Origin: Pararhizobium sp. A13
GTDB lineage: Bacteria; Pseudomonadota; Alphaproteobacteria; Rhizobiales; Rhizobiaceae
Assembly (NCBI RefSeq): GCF_040126305.1
Contig: NZ_CP149510.1
Span: 169,001-233,000, forward strand
Direction of reading: 5' to 3'
DNA: 64,000 nucleotides
The translations under genes and the position numbers were made by a program. Of the stretch, positions 45,835 through 54,641 are shown piece by piece. The notes below the pieces were generated by a model. The model did not search any database, was not told the origin of the DNA, and saw only the letters and a list, made by a program, of their open reading frames with translations. How positions within the stretch are numbered: position 1 is the first letter of the stretch; each line of letters begins with the position of its first letter.

Positions 45835-45995
45835 AGTGCGATCCACACAGCCGATGGATGGTTTACGATCCTGGGTGCCTACAAACGTAGGTGGGCGCCA
45901 TGTGTCCAGGCCCACGAGCCTGGTCAGGGACAGCTCCCGTTGGATCGAGTATGGCCCCAGGGATTGTGGTGTCCTGTCGAGAAGGGCAGACCGCG
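45835..45995 (-). ncRNA. ssrS: 6S RNA
   Basis: This region lies directly downstream of zapA on the same strand, the standard place for 6S RNA. The folded form has the 6S shape. CCTGGG near 45953 pairs with CCCAGG near 45871, and an outer stem CCACA / TGTGG lies beyond them. A large internal bubble surrounds GATCCAACGGGAGCTGTCCC, and an inner hairpin is built from ACCAGGCTCGTGG / GGCCTGG. A -10 TATATT lies at 46002-46007 on the minus strand, and T-rich sequence (CTTTCTTTC) marks the 3' end. 6S RNA binds the housekeeping RNA polymerase and mimics an open promoter. The ends are estimates within about 10 bases. Confidence 0.78.
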
Positions 45996-46055
45996 ACGCT
46001 GAATATAGAGGGCATCGACGGCTTGCGCCAGTGCCCACGCTCAACTTCTCAAAAT

Positions 46056-46430
46056 TCAGTTGGCGGAAGCAGCCTTGCCGGTGAGCTTTGCCGCGATTCC
46101 ATGGATCTGCGACGTAACTTCTGACAGCACCGAGGCCAATGCCTCCTCGGCCTTCTGCTGGTCGGCCAGGGTCGCATCGCGCCCCTGCTTCAGATTGTCG
46201 GTCTCCGTCTGCAGGCTTTTCAGCTTGCGGTTCACTTCGCTGAGTTCGTCCATGACCATGATGCCGGCCATGACGGTCAGCCTGAGGTCACCGATTTCGC
46301 CGAATTGGGATTTCAGATGGCTGACATACTGGTCGAAGCGGTTGGCGAGATCGGTCAGATGATCTTCCTGGCCCTCTTCGCATGCCATGCGATAGGCCTT
46401 GCCGTCGATCGTCACCGTTACTTGCGCCAT
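46056..46430 (-). CDS. zapA: Cell division protein ZapA
   Basis: The 124-residue protein has an N-terminal ZapA domain (AQVTVTIDGKAYRMACEEGQEDHLTDLANRFDQYVSHLKSQFGEIGDLRLTVMAGIMVMDEL in overlapping blocks), followed by a coiled coil (NRKLKSLQTETDNLKQ) and a tail. ZapA crosslinks FtsZ filaments in the division ring. The start ATG 46430 is preferred over a GTG three codons upstream. It lies 31 bases after the DUF4164 gene and directly before 6S RNA. Confidence 0.92.
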   Translation of the reverse strand: MAQVTVTIDGKAYRMACEEGQEDHLTDLANRFDQYVSHLKSQFGEIGDLRLTVMAGIMVMDELSEVNRKLKSLQTETDNLKQGRDATLADQQKAEEALASVLSEVTSQIHGIAAKLTGKAASAN

Positions 46431-46461
46431 TCCCGTCACCTGCCCGCAGGCGGACCACGCA

Positions 46462-46734
46462 TCAGCGGTCCAGCACTGCCCTTATCGTTTCCATGGCCGT
46501 CACCAGACGGCGCGAGACTTCACGGTTGACTTCCTCAAGACGGTTTGCACGGAATTGCGACTGGTCGAGCTCCTGCGCCAGCCGCGACCGATCAGTATTG
46601 ACCCGGCGAACCTCGCCTTCGATTTCACCACGGTCGCGCTCCCGGTCGAAGCGCCCGTCAATGGCATTCTCGAGGCTGCTGACTGCGCTGCGTAACTCCT
46701 CGATCGCCGCCTTGACTGTCTTTCCTGCCGCCAT
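46462..46734 (-). CDS. DUF4164 coiled-coil protein
   Basis: The 90-residue, fully helical and highly charged protein (VKAAIEELRSAVSSLENAIDGRFDRERDRGEIEGEVRRVNTDRSRLAQELDQSQFRANRLEEVNREVSRRL in overlapping heptads) fits the DUF4164 family found upstream of zapA in rhizobia. It resembles ZapB in size and coiled-coil nature; a role with ZapA in the division ring is inferred from position only. The ATG at 46734 is used, with a GTG one codon earlier. Confidence 0.78.
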   Translation of the reverse strand: MAAGKTVKAAIEELRSAVSSLENAIDGRFDRERDRGEIEGEVRRVNTDRSRLAQELDQSQFRANRLEEVNREVSRRLVTAMETIRAVLDR

Positions 46735-47075
46735 CACGCTTTCCCGATACGCACCAGCCGGCCTCGAATCGCCGTCCGACCTCTGTATTTCAAGCTCGTT
46801 ACATTCTTAGACCCATTCGGCACGTCTCCACAACGGCAAGGGCTTCGCAGGTCCGCAGAAGCTGTGGATCACGTCCCTTTAAGTCGATTTGCGTCGCTTG
46901 CAGCCACCTCATCTTCTCCAACGGATAGAGGTCGAAAAAGGCCCTACAGAGGCACTCAAAATGGCCGTATTTGTTGACTCCCTCGAAGCAGGTGCTATGT
47001 GTCACCCGCTTTCTTAATACGGTCTTTGGAGGATAGAGACCGTTCCCTGTCCACCGAACTCAAGCGGAACAGTCA
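46735..47075. other. Divergent promoter region between zapA operon and tkt
   Basis: The 341 bases hold the promoters of the DUF4164-zapA unit and of tkt. A short reading frame on the minus strand (46799-47005) has no ribosome site and no familiar sequence, so I leave it out. The only clear signal is the promoter at 46974. Confidence 0.6.
46974..47001 (+). promoter_or_regulatory. Predicted tkt promoter
   Basis: TTGACT (46974-46979), 16-base spacer, TATGTG (46996-47001), about 70 bases before the tkt start. Confidence 0.5.
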
Positions 47076-49058
47076 ATGATCTCTCGCGAACAACACGACC
47101 GGATGGCAAACGCGATCCGTTTCCTATCCATGGATGCCGTCGAAAAGGCCAATTCCGGTCACCCCGGCCTGCCGATGGGCGCCGCCGACGTAGCAACGGT
47201 TCTGTTCTCCCGTTACCTGAAATTCGATCCGAAGGCCCCGCTCTGGGCAGACCGCGACCGCTTCGTGTTGTCGGCCGGCCATGGCTCCATGCTGATCTAT
47301 TCGCTACTTCATCTGACCGGCTACGAAGACATGACGATGGAGGACCTCAAGCAGTTCCGCCAGCTCGGCTCGAAGACTGCCGGTCACCCGGAATACGGCC
47401 ATGCCTCGGGCATCGAAACGACGACCGGCCCGCTCGGCCAGGGCATTGCCAATGCCGTCGGCATGGCGATCGCCGAGCGCAAGCTCGCCGAGGAATTCGG
47501 CAGCGACCTGCAGAACCATTATACGTATGTCCTCTGCGGCGACGGCTGCCTGATGGAAGGCATCAGCCACGAGGCGATCGCGCTCGCCGGCCATTTGAAG
47601 CTCAACAAGCTGATCCTGTTCTGGGACGACAACAACATCACCATAGACGGCGCCGTCTCGCTGTCGGATTCGACCGACCAGATCGCCCGCTTCCAGGCGG
47701 TGCACTGGAACACGATCCGCGTCGATGGCCACAATCCGGATGAAATCGCAGCCGCGATCGAAGCCGCCCAGAAGTCCGATCGCCCCACCTTCATCGCCTG
47801 CAAGACCGTCATCGGATTCGGCGCCCCGAACAAGGCTGGCACCCACAAGGTCCATGGTTCGCCGCTCGGCGCCGAAGAAATCGCAGCGACCCGCAAGGCG
47901 CTCAACTGGGAAGCCGAAGCCTTCACCGTCCCGGCCGACGTTCTCGAGGCATGGCGCGCAGCCGGCAAACGTTACGTGGGCGCGCGCAGGGAGTGGGAAG
48001 GCCGCCTGGATGCGACCGAACGCGGCAAAAAGTCCGAGTTCACCCGCCGCTTCGCCGGCGAACTGCCCGGCAACCTCGATGCCGCGATCGACGCCTACAA
48101 GAAGAAGATTGCCGATGCGCCGCCGACGGTCGCCACCCGCAAGGCTTCCGAAGACGCGCTTGAAGTCATCAACGGCACACTGCCCGAGACGCTCGGCGGC
48201 TCGGCCGACCTGACACCGTCGAACAACACCAAGACCAGCCAGATGAAGTCGATCACCCCGACCGATTTCTCCGGCCGCTACATGCACTGGGGCATCCGCG
48301 AACACGGCATGGCTGCCGCCATGAACGGCATCGCGCTGCACGGCGGTCTCATTCCCTACTCGGGCGGCTTCATGATCTTCACGGACTATTGCCGTCCGTC
48401 GATCCGCCTCGCGGCCCTGATGGGCATCCGCGTCATCCACGTCCTGACGCACGATTCCATCGGTGTCGGCGAGGATGGCCCGACGCACGAGCCGATCGAG
48501 CATATGGCCGCCCTGCGTGCCATCCCGAACCTCCTGATGTTCCGTCCGGCCGACGCGGTTGAAACCGCCGAATGCTGGCAACTGGCGCTCAAGGAGCAGC
48601 ATCGCCCGTCTGGCCTGGCGCTGACCCGTCAGAACCTTGCGCCGTCCCGCCTGAAATACGAGGCCGAAAATCTCTGCGCCAAGGGTGCCTACGAGCTCAT
48701 CGCCGCCGACAATGCCAAGGTGTCGATCTTCGCATCCGGCTCAGAGGTGGAGCTTGCCGTCAAGGCTGCAGCCGAACTGAACGGCAAGGGCATTGCTGCC
48801 CGCGTCGTCTCCGTGCCCTGCTTCGAACTCTTCGCCGAACAGCCGGAAGCCTATCGCAAGGCCGTTATCGGCAGTGCACCGGTGAAGATCGCCGCCGAAG
48901 CGGCTGTCCGCCAGGGATGGGACTATTTCATCGGCTCGGATGGCGATTTCATCGGCATGCACTCCTTCGGCGCTTCCGGCCCGGCCAAGGATCTGTTCAA
49001 GCATTTCGGCATCACGTCGGACGCAATTGTTGCCGCCGCCGAAAAGAAACTCGCCTGA
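47076..49058 (+). CDS. tkt: Transketolase
   Basis: The 660-residue thiamine-diphosphate enzyme moves two-carbon units between sugar phosphates. N-terminal motif [30 protein letters not shown]; the cofactor motif begins [13 protein letters not shown] and runs through [10 protein letters not shown]; the Pyr domain has [21 protein letters not shown] and the C-terminal domain starts near 530. First gene of a sugar-phosphate cluster with gap, pgk and aldolase, all on the same strand. A hairpin with a T run follows it, so part of the transcripts may stop before gap. Confidence 0.96.
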   Translation: MISREQHDRMANAIRFLSMDAVEKANSGHPGLPMGAADVATVLFSRYLKFDPKAPLWADRDRFVLSAGHGSMLIYSLLHLTGYEDMTMEDLKQFRQLGSKTAGHPEYGHASGIETTTGPLGQGIANAVGMAIAERKLAEEFGSDLQNHYTYVLCGDGCLMEGISHEAIALAGHLKLNKLILFWDDNNITIDGAVSLSDSTDQIARFQAVHWNTIRVDGHNPDEIAAAIEAAQKSDRPTFIACKTVIGFGAPNKAGTHKVHGSPLGAEEIAATRKALNWEAEAFTVPADVLEAWRAAGKRYVGARREWEGRLDATERGKKSEFTRRFAGELPGNLDAAIDAYKKKIADAPPTVATRKASEDALEVINGTLPETLGGSADLTPSNNTKTSQMKSITPTDFSGRYMHWGIREHGMAAAMNGIALHGGLIPYSGGFMIFTDYCRPSIRLAALMGIRVIHVLTHDSIGVGEDGPTHEPIEHMAALRAIPNLLMFRPADAVETAECWQLALKEQHRPSGLALTRQNLAPSRLKYEAENLCAKGAYELIAADNAKVSIFASGSEVELAVKAAAELNGKGIAARVVSVPCFELFAEQPEAYRKAVIGSAPVKIAAEAAVRQGWDYFIGSDGDFIGMHSFGASGPAKDLFKHFGITSDAIVAAAEKKLA

Positions 49059-49068
49059 TTTTCCTTCA

Positions 49069-49096
49069 CAGGGCGCGGCCCAACGCGCCCTGTTTT
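49069..49096 (+). terminator. Intercistronic terminator or attenuator after tkt
   Basis: cagggcgcg (49069-49077) pairs perfectly with cgcgccctg (49084-49092) and four T follow. It lies between tkt and gap. Confidence 0.65.
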
Positions 49097-49130
49097 CCGC
49101 ACCAAGACCTTAGACAGGGAGAGACCTGAA

Positions 49131-50141
49131 ATGACTGTAAAAGTTGCCATCAACGGCTTTGGCCGCATCGGCCGCAACGTCCTTCGCGCCATCGTCGAAT
49201 CCGGCCGCACCGACATCGAAGTCGTTGCCATCAACGATCTCGGCCCTGTCGAGACCAATGCGCATCTGCTGCGTTACGACTCGATCCACGGCAAGTTTCC
49301 GGCTGACGTGAAAGTCGAAGGCGACACGATCATCGTTGCTGGCGGCAAGCCGATCAAGGTCACGGCGATCAAGGATCCGGCAACTCTGCCGCATGGCGCA
49401 ATGGGCGTCGACATCGCGCTCGAATGCACCGGCATCTTCACCGCCCGCGACAAGGCTGCCCTGCATCTTCAGGCCGGCGCCAAGCGCGTCATCGTTTCGG
49501 CACCGGCCGACGGTGCTGACCTGACCGTCGTCTTCGGTGTTAACCACAACGAACTGACCAAGGAACACCTGGTCATCTCCAACGCATCCTGCACGACCAA
49601 CTGCCTGGTTCCGGTCGTCAAGACCCTGGACGACGTCGTGGGCATCGACCATGGCTTCATGACCACGATCCACTCCTACACCGGCGACCAGCCGACGCTC
49701 GACACGATGCACAAGGATCTGTACCGCGCCCGCGCAGCCGCCCTGTCGATGATCCCGACATCGACCGGTGCCGCCAAGGCCGTCGGCCTCGTCCTGCCGC
49801 ACCTCAAGGGCAAGCTCGACGGCACCTCGATCCGCGTCCCAACCCCGAACGTCTCGGTCGTTGACTTCAAGTTCGTTGCCAAGCGCGACACGACGGTTGC
49901 GGAAATCAACGGTGCGATCAAGGCAGCCTCCGACGGCGCGCTCAAGGGTATCCTTGGCTACACCGACGAACCGCTGGTTTCGCGCGACTTCAACCATGAC
50001 AGCCATTCCTCGATCTTCGCCAACGACCAGACCAAGGTTTTGGAAGGCAAGTTCGTGCGTATCCTCTCCTGGTACGACAATGAATGGGGCTTCTCCAACC
50101 GCATGGCCGACACGGCCGTTGCGATGGCCAAGCTGATCTAA
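49131..50141 (+). CDS. gap: Glyceraldehyde-3-phosphate dehydrogenase
   Basis: The 336-residue enzyme has NAD-binding [17 protein letters not shown] at the N-terminus and the active-site cysteine in [13 protein letters not shown] near residue 154. The C-terminus [15 protein letters not shown] is standard. It oxidises glyceraldehyde-3-phosphate in glycolysis and, in rhizobia, mainly in gluconeogenic flow. The ATG at 49131 follows GGGAGAG. A small gene follows 4 bases later in the same unit. Confidence 0.97.
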   Translation: MTVKVAINGFGRIGRNVLRAIVESGRTDIEVVAINDLGPVETNAHLLRYDSIHGKFPADVKVEGDTIIVAGGKPIKVTAIKDPATLPHGAMGVDIALECTGIFTARDKAALHLQAGAKRVIVSAPADGADLTVVFGVNHNELTKEHLVISNASCTTNCLVPVVKTLDDVVGIDHGFMTTIHSYTGDQPTLDTMHKDLYRARAAALSMIPTSTGAAKAVGLVLPHLKGKLDGTSIRVPTPNVSVVDFKFVAKRDTTVAEINGAIKAASDGALKGILGYTDEPLVSRDFNHDSHSSIFANDQTKVLEGKFVRILSWYDNEWGFSNRMADTAVAMAKLI

Positions 50142-50145
50142 AGCC

Positions 50146-50709
50146 ATGTTTCGGCGCCCTTCCCTCAAGACGGTACGCTGGCGTCCGCTCGAAGGGGAAG
50201 GGCTCGAACACCTGACGATCAGACCTTCTGAAGCTGGTATCCGCGCCTCCAGTGCTCTGATCGGCGAACGCGGCGGTCGCCCCTACGGCGTCCGCTATGT
50301 CATTAATTGCGATGAAACCTGGACCGTGATGTCCTTCAGCATCGACACGACAGATGGCCAGCGGCTTTCCCTGGCATCCGATGGCAAGGGCCATTGGCGT
50401 GATGCGGACGGCACCGCCCTCCCCGCCTTTGACAGCTGCGTCGATATCGACCTTGCCGGAACGCCCTTTACCAACACGCTGCCCATTCGCCGCCTCGGCC
50501 TGAAGCCTCAGGACGGCACCGCCAAGCTCACCATGCTCTATGTGCCCTTCGACACGTTCGAGCCCTTTCCCGATGGCCAGAATTACACCTGCCTCGCGGA
50601 GGACCGGCTCTACCGCTACGAGGCCGAGGATCGTTCCTTCACTGCGGATCTGCCGGTGGACGAGGACGGGCTGGTGACGGATTATCCCACCCTTTTTCAA
50701 AGACTGTGA
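50146..50709 (+). CDS. Putative glycolipid-binding family protein (PF06475 type)
   Basis: The 187-residue beta-rich protein without a signal peptide reads [70 protein letters not shown] and [23 protein letters not shown], which agrees with the DUF1089/putative glycolipid-binding family. Its biochemical role is not established. It sits tightly between gap and pgk (4 and 13 bases), as in other rhizobia, so it is made with the glycolytic enzymes. Confidence 0.82.
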   Translation: MFRRPSLKTVRWRPLEGEGLEHLTIRPSEAGIRASSALIGERGGRPYGVRYVINCDETWTVMSFSIDTTDGQRLSLASDGKGHWRDADGTALPAFDSCVDIDLAGTPFTNTLPIRRLGLKPQDGTAKLTMLYVPFDTFEPFPDGQNYTCLAEDRLYRYEAEDRSFTADLPVDEDGLVTDYPTLFQRL

Positions 50710-50722
50710 CCGGAGACCGATC

Positions 50723-51922
50723 ATGACTTTCAAGACCCTCGACGACCTCACCGATATCGCCGGCAAGCGCGTGCTTGTCCGTGTCGATCTCAATGTTCCG
50801 GTCAAGGACGGCAAGGTGACCGACGCGACACGCATCGAACGTGTCGTGCCCACCATCCGCGAACTTTCCGAAAAGGGGGCAAAGGTCATCCTGCTCGCCC
50901 ATTTCGGCCGTCCGAAGGGTGAACCCGTCGCCGACATGTCGCTGTCGCTGATCGCCCCCGCCGTTGAGGACATCCTCGATCAGCGCGTCCATTTCGCCGC
51001 CGACTGCATTGGCGAAAAGTCAGCGGCCGCTGTTGCCGGCATGAACGACGGCGATGTCCTGCTCATGGAAAACACGCGCTTCCACAAGGGCGAGGAAAAG
51101 AATGACGCGGAGTTCACCAAGGCGCTCGCCGCCAATGGCGACATCTATGTCAATGACGCCTTCTCCGCCGCCCACCGCGCGCATTCCTCGACTGAGGGCC
51201 TCGCGCATCTGCTGCCCGCCTATGCCGGCCGCACCATGCAGGCGGAGCTCGAGGCTCTGGAAAAAGGTCTCGGCAATCCGAAGCGTCCGGTCGTTGCCAT
51301 CGTCGGCGGTGCCAAGGTCTCGACCAAGATCGACCTCTTGATGAACCTCGTGAAGAAAGTCGATGCCCTCGTCATCGGCGGCGGCATGGCCAATACCTTC
51401 ATCGCCGCGCGCGGCACCAATGTCGGCAAGTCGCTTTGCGAACATGACCTTGCCGGCACCGCCAAGCAGATCATGACGGAAGCCGCCTCCGCCGGCTGCG
51501 CCATCGTGCTCCCGGTCGACGGCGTCGTCGCCCGCGAGTTCAAGGCGGGTGCCGACAACGAAGTGGTCGATATCGAAGCGATCCCGGCCGACGCCATGGT
51601 GCTCGACGTCGGTCCGAAGTCGATCGCCGCCGTCAACGATTGGGTGAGCAAGGCCGAGACGCTGGTCTGGAACGGCCCGCTCGGCGCCTTCGAGATCGCC
51701 CCCTTCGACAAGGCGACCGTTGCCGTTGCCAAGCACGCGGCTGCCCGCACCAAGAGCGGCGCGCTCGTCTCCGTCGCCGGCGGCGGCGATACGGTCTCGG
51801 CAATGAACCACGCCGAAGTGGCGGACGACCTCAGCTACGTCTCCACCGCGGGCGGCGCCTTCCTCGAATGGATGGAGGGCAAACCGCTCCCGGGCGTCGA
51901 CATCCTGCACCAGCAGAAGTAA
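50723..51922 (+). CDS. pgk: Phosphoglycerate kinase
   Basis: The 399-residue enzyme has the N-terminal substrate motif [20 protein letters not shown] and [10 protein letters not shown], and the hinge and nucleotide site with [13 protein letters not shown] and [12 protein letters not shown]. It interconverts 1,3-bisphosphoglycerate and 3-phosphoglycerate with ATP. The ATG at 50723 follows CGGAGA. A strong terminator follows. Confidence 0.97.
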   Translation: MTFKTLDDLTDIAGKRVLVRVDLNVPVKDGKVTDATRIERVVPTIRELSEKGAKVILLAHFGRPKGEPVADMSLSLIAPAVEDILDQRVHFAADCIGEKSAAAVAGMNDGDVLLMENTRFHKGEEKNDAEFTKALAANGDIYVNDAFSAAHRAHSSTEGLAHLLPAYAGRTMQAELEALEKGLGNPKRPVVAIVGGAKVSTKIDLLMNLVKKVDALVIGGGMANTFIAARGTNVGKSLCEHDLAGTAKQIMTEAASAGCAIVLPVDGVVAREFKAGADNEVVDIEAIPADAMVLDVGPKSIAAVNDWVSKAETLVWNGPLGAFEIAPFDKATVAVAKHAAARTKSGALVSVAGGGDTVSAMNHAEVADDLSYVSTAGGAFLEWMEGKPLPGVDILHQQK

Positions 51923-51960
51923 CCGCGCGTCGCCGCTGCAACCGCTCATCCGTTTCCATT

Positions 51961-51988
51961 ACCCCCGGCCCCGCGCCGGGGGTTTTTC
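51961..51988 (+). terminator. pgk: Terminator after pgk
   Basis: acccccggc (51961-51969) pairs perfectly with gccgggggt (51975-51983), followed by TTTTTC. Confidence 0.88.
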
Positions 51989-52039
51989 GTTGCACCGCAC
52001 CTGTATTTGGACGCAGCGCAAAAATAATCCCAACATTTC

Positions 52040-52066
52040 AAACGATTAAATTTATTTTAATCGTTT
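52040..52066. promoter_or_regulatory. Perfect AT-rich palindrome upstream of the aldolase gene
   Basis: aaacgattaaa (52040-52050) and tttaatcgttt (52056-52066) are perfect 11-bp inverted arms with a 5-base spacer, within an AT-rich stretch between the pgk terminator and the aldolase gene. It looks like the operator of a dimeric regulator. Confidence 0.65.
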
Positions 52067-52143
52067 TAAAGAATTTAACTTTCATTTTCGTTGCTCTATT
52101 CTTCTGCTATCGGCGAGCCGTCACGACAATCAGGAGAACGCAT

Positions 52144-53169
52144 ATGAGCGAAAGACTTGAAGACATTGCAGCAGCCATGGTGGCGACCGGCAAGGGCCTG
52201 TTGGCGGCCGACGAATCCACTGCGACGATCGGCAAGCGCTTCGACACGATCGGCCTTGCATCGACCGAAACATCGCGCCGCGACTATCGCGAGATGCTGT
52301 TTCGCGCCGACGAAGCCATGAAGACCTATATTTCCGGCGTCATCCTCTATGAGGAAACCCTGTTCCAAAAGGCGGCAGACGGCACGCCCTTCGTCGACAT
52401 CATCCGCGCCGCGGGTGCCGTTCCCGGCATCAAGGTCGATACTGGTGCAAAGCCGATGGCGAAATTCCCGGGCGAGACGATCACCGAAGGCCTCGATGGC
52501 CTGGCCGGCCGCCTGAAGACCCATTATGACGCCGGTGCTCGTTTCGCCAAATGGCGCGGCGTGATCTCCGTATCCGATGTCCTGCCGACCTTCGGCGCGA
52601 TCAAGGCCAATGCGCAGGCGCTGGCCCGCTACGCGGCCCTCTGCCAGGAAGCCGGCATCGTGCCGATCGTCGAGCCGGAAGTGCTGATGGACGGAACGCC
52701 GGGCGACCATTCGATCGACCGCGCGGAAGTCGTGACCGAAGAGACACTGCGCATCGTGTTCGAAGAACTGAGCGACGCACGCGTCAGCCTGGAAGGCATC
52801 ATCCTCAAGCCGAGCATGGTCATCGACGGCAAAAGGGCGCGCAAGGCAGGCGTTGTCGAAGTCGCCGAGCGCACGGTGAAAGTGCTGAAACGCACCGTGC
52901 CCGCGGCCGTTCCCGGCATCGCCTTCCTGTCCGGCGGCCAGTCCACCGAGGAAGCAACGGCCCATCTCTCCGCCATGAAGGCCGGTTACGATCTGCCCTG
53001 GGGCATGACCTTCTCCTATGGCCGCGCATTGCAGACCGAAGCGCTGACAGCCTGGAGCGGCAAGCCGGAAAACGTCGCTGCCGGTCAGCGCGCCTTCACG
53101 CACCGCGCCAAGATGTGCAGCCTGGCTGCGACCGGCGGGTGGAAGAAGGAATTCGAAAAGGCAGCATGA
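52144..53169 (+). CDS. Class I fructose-bisphosphate aldolase
   Basis: The 341-residue enzyme is of the class I (Schiff-base) type: GLLAADESTATIGKRFDTIG at the N-terminus, FAKWRGVI, and the lysine motif LEGIILKPSMV near residue 215; the C-terminus has GWKKEFEKAA. It splits or makes fructose-1,6-bisphosphate. The ATG at 52144 follows AGGAGA. It has its own terminator and an upstream palindrome, so it is a separate unit from pgk. Confidence 0.95.
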   Translation: MSERLEDIAAAMVATGKGLLAADESTATIGKRFDTIGLASTETSRRDYREMLFRADEAMKTYISGVILYEETLFQKAADGTPFVDIIRAAGAVPGIKVDTGAKPMAKFPGETITEGLDGLAGRLKTHYDAGARFAKWRGVISVSDVLPTFGAIKANAQALARYAALCQEAGIVPIVEPEVLMDGTPGDHSIDRAEVVTEETLRIVFEELSDARVSLEGIILKPSMVIDGKRARKAGVVEVAERTVKVLKRTVPAAVPGIAFLSGGQSTEEATAHLSAMKAGYDLPWGMTFSYGRALQTEALTAWSGKPENVAAGQRAFTHRAKMCSLAATGGWKKEFEKAA

Positions 53170-53188
53170 TTTAAGTTACAGGGAGGGG

Positions 53189-53225
53189 AGAAAGCCCGGT
53201 CCGCGCAAGCGGCCGGGCTTTCTTT
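53189..53225 (+). terminator. Terminator after the class I aldolase
   Basis: The stem aaagcccgg / ccgggcttt (53191-53199 with 53213-53221), with a smaller ccgc/gcgg stem inside the loop, is followed by cttta. Confidence 0.85.
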
Positions 53226-53389
53226 ATAGGTTCCTGCTCCTTCTTTACCATGAGGCGCATGGTCATCGGGGCGCCGCCCTTGTGCGAAACGGGAATCTCA
53301 ATTGTCCGGGTGACAAAAACGCGCTTCGCGACGCTTTCGCTCTCCGTTATTTCCTGGAGTTGGTCTCAGCCGGAACGGAGCAAGTAGCC

Positions 53390-54310
53390 ATGGACAGCGT
53401 TGCCTATATTACCGTCGATGTTTTCACCGGCGAAAGGTTTTCCGGAAACCAGCTTGCGGTGATCCCGGATGCGCGCGGGCTTTCCGATACGCAGATGCAG
53501 CAGATCGCCGCCGAGTTCCGTTACTCCGAAGTTACCTTTGTGCTTCCGCCGGAAGATCCCGCCAATACGGCGCGGGTGAGGATTTTCACGCCGACGATGG
53601 AAATCCCCTTCGCCGGGCATCCGAATGTCGGCACCGCCTTCGTGCTCGGCGGCCAGCCGGAGATTTTCGGCAATGCGCCGGGCGACGTGCTTCGCTTCGA
53701 AGAGAAGGCTGGTCTCGTCGCGACGGCGTTGATACGCGACGACGACGGACGCGTGGCCGGAGCCGGCATTCTTGCGCCGCAGCCGTTGTCGCTGGGACCG
53801 CAGATCGACACCGACACGATCGCCCACTGCGCCTCGATCGACGTTCGAGCCATTTGCACGGAAACTCACGCGCCCATCATCGCTTCCGTCGGCCTGCCCT
53901 TTGCGGTTGCTGAAGTGACCGATCTCGAGACCCTTGGGCGCGCCTGCCCGAACACCGCTGCCTTTGCCGGGGCCGGCCGGCGGTTTTCGCCTGAAGACGA
54001 GCAGTTCGCCATCTTTCTCTACACGCGCCTGCCGGATAATCCCTGGCATGTTCGCGCCCGGATGTTCGCCCCGCTCGACAATGTCATCGAGGATCCGGCG
54101 ACCGGAAGCGCCTCCGGGGCACTGGGCGCGCTTCTCGCCTCGCTGCAGCCGGCGAGCGACCTCGACATCGACATAACCATCGAGCAGGGCGTCGAAATGG
54201 GGCGCCGGAGCCTGATAGAATTGAACGTGCATAAATCGGACGGGTTGGTTCACAGCGTGCGGATCGCCGGGCGCTGCGTGGCCGTCATGCGCGGCAACCT
54301 CAGCCTTTAG
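53390..54310 (+). CDS. PhzF-family isomerase-like protein
   Basis: The 306-residue protein has two similar halves of the diaminopimelate-epimerase fold. The N-terminal motif VDVFTGERFSGNQLAVIPDA and the pair PFAGHPNVGTAFVL and EDPATGSASGALGALLAS are the PhzF signatures, with the glutamate of RYSEVTFV as the candidate catalytic acid. Most members have no known substrate. The ATG at 53390 follows GGAGCAAG. The small membrane gene converges and overlaps its stop by 4 bases. Confidence 0.9.
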   Translation: MDSVAYITVDVFTGERFSGNQLAVIPDARGLSDTQMQQIAAEFRYSEVTFVLPPEDPANTARVRIFTPTMEIPFAGHPNVGTAFVLGGQPEIFGNAPGDVLRFEEKAGLVATALIRDDDGRVAGAGILAPQPLSLGPQIDTDTIAHCASIDVRAICTETHAPIIASVGLPFAVAEVTDLETLGRACPNTAAFAGAGRRFSPEDEQFAIFLYTRLPDNPWHVRARMFAPLDNVIEDPATGSASGALGALLASLQPASDLDIDITIEQGVEMGRRSLIELNVHKSDGLVHSVRIAGRCVAVMRGNLSL

Positions 54311-54465
54311 GGCCGGACGAGCACCGTTACCATCATCACCCCGATCGCGAAAACAGCGATCTTCCAGAAGTCACGGCGCTGGCGCAGTCCCGGCAGGTTG
54401 AGCGGCTTCAGCAACTGGATCACCATGGCCAGAAGCAAGAGTACTGTTAACGCTTTCGACATCAT
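54307..54465 (-). CDS. Small hydrophobic membrane protein
   Basis: This frame encodes 52 residues (51 if the second ATG is used): SKALTVLLLLAMVIQLLKPL, then NLPGLRQRRDFWKIAVFAIG, then VMMVTVLVRP. It has two hydrophobic segments joined by a basic loop, the form of a two-pass membrane peptide. AGAGAAAA precedes the ATG. I recall closely similar short proteins in other rhizobia but cannot check. Its stop overlaps the end of the PhzF gene. The function is unknown. Confidence 0.6.
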   Translation of the reverse strand: MMSKALTVLLLLAMVIQLLKPLNLPGLRQRRDFWKIAVFAIGVMMVTVLVRP

Positions 54466-54641
54466 TTTTCTCTGTTGTGGAAAAGAATTTGGCAGGACCG
54501 CAGGCCGTCACACGCGCGTCACTTTTGCGCGCGAACAGGGTTAGAACGTCTTTTCCAATCTCACTCAATAAAAATTTCCGGCTGGCAATTATGGTGGCAT
54601 CGCCCTACCTTTCGGCGCAACCCGGAACCAGCGGATTTCAC

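Noticed and set aside
46799..47005. 68-codon frame upstream of tkt
   Set aside because: Non-ATG start, no ribosome site, no family resemblance; it overlaps the predicted tkt promoter.
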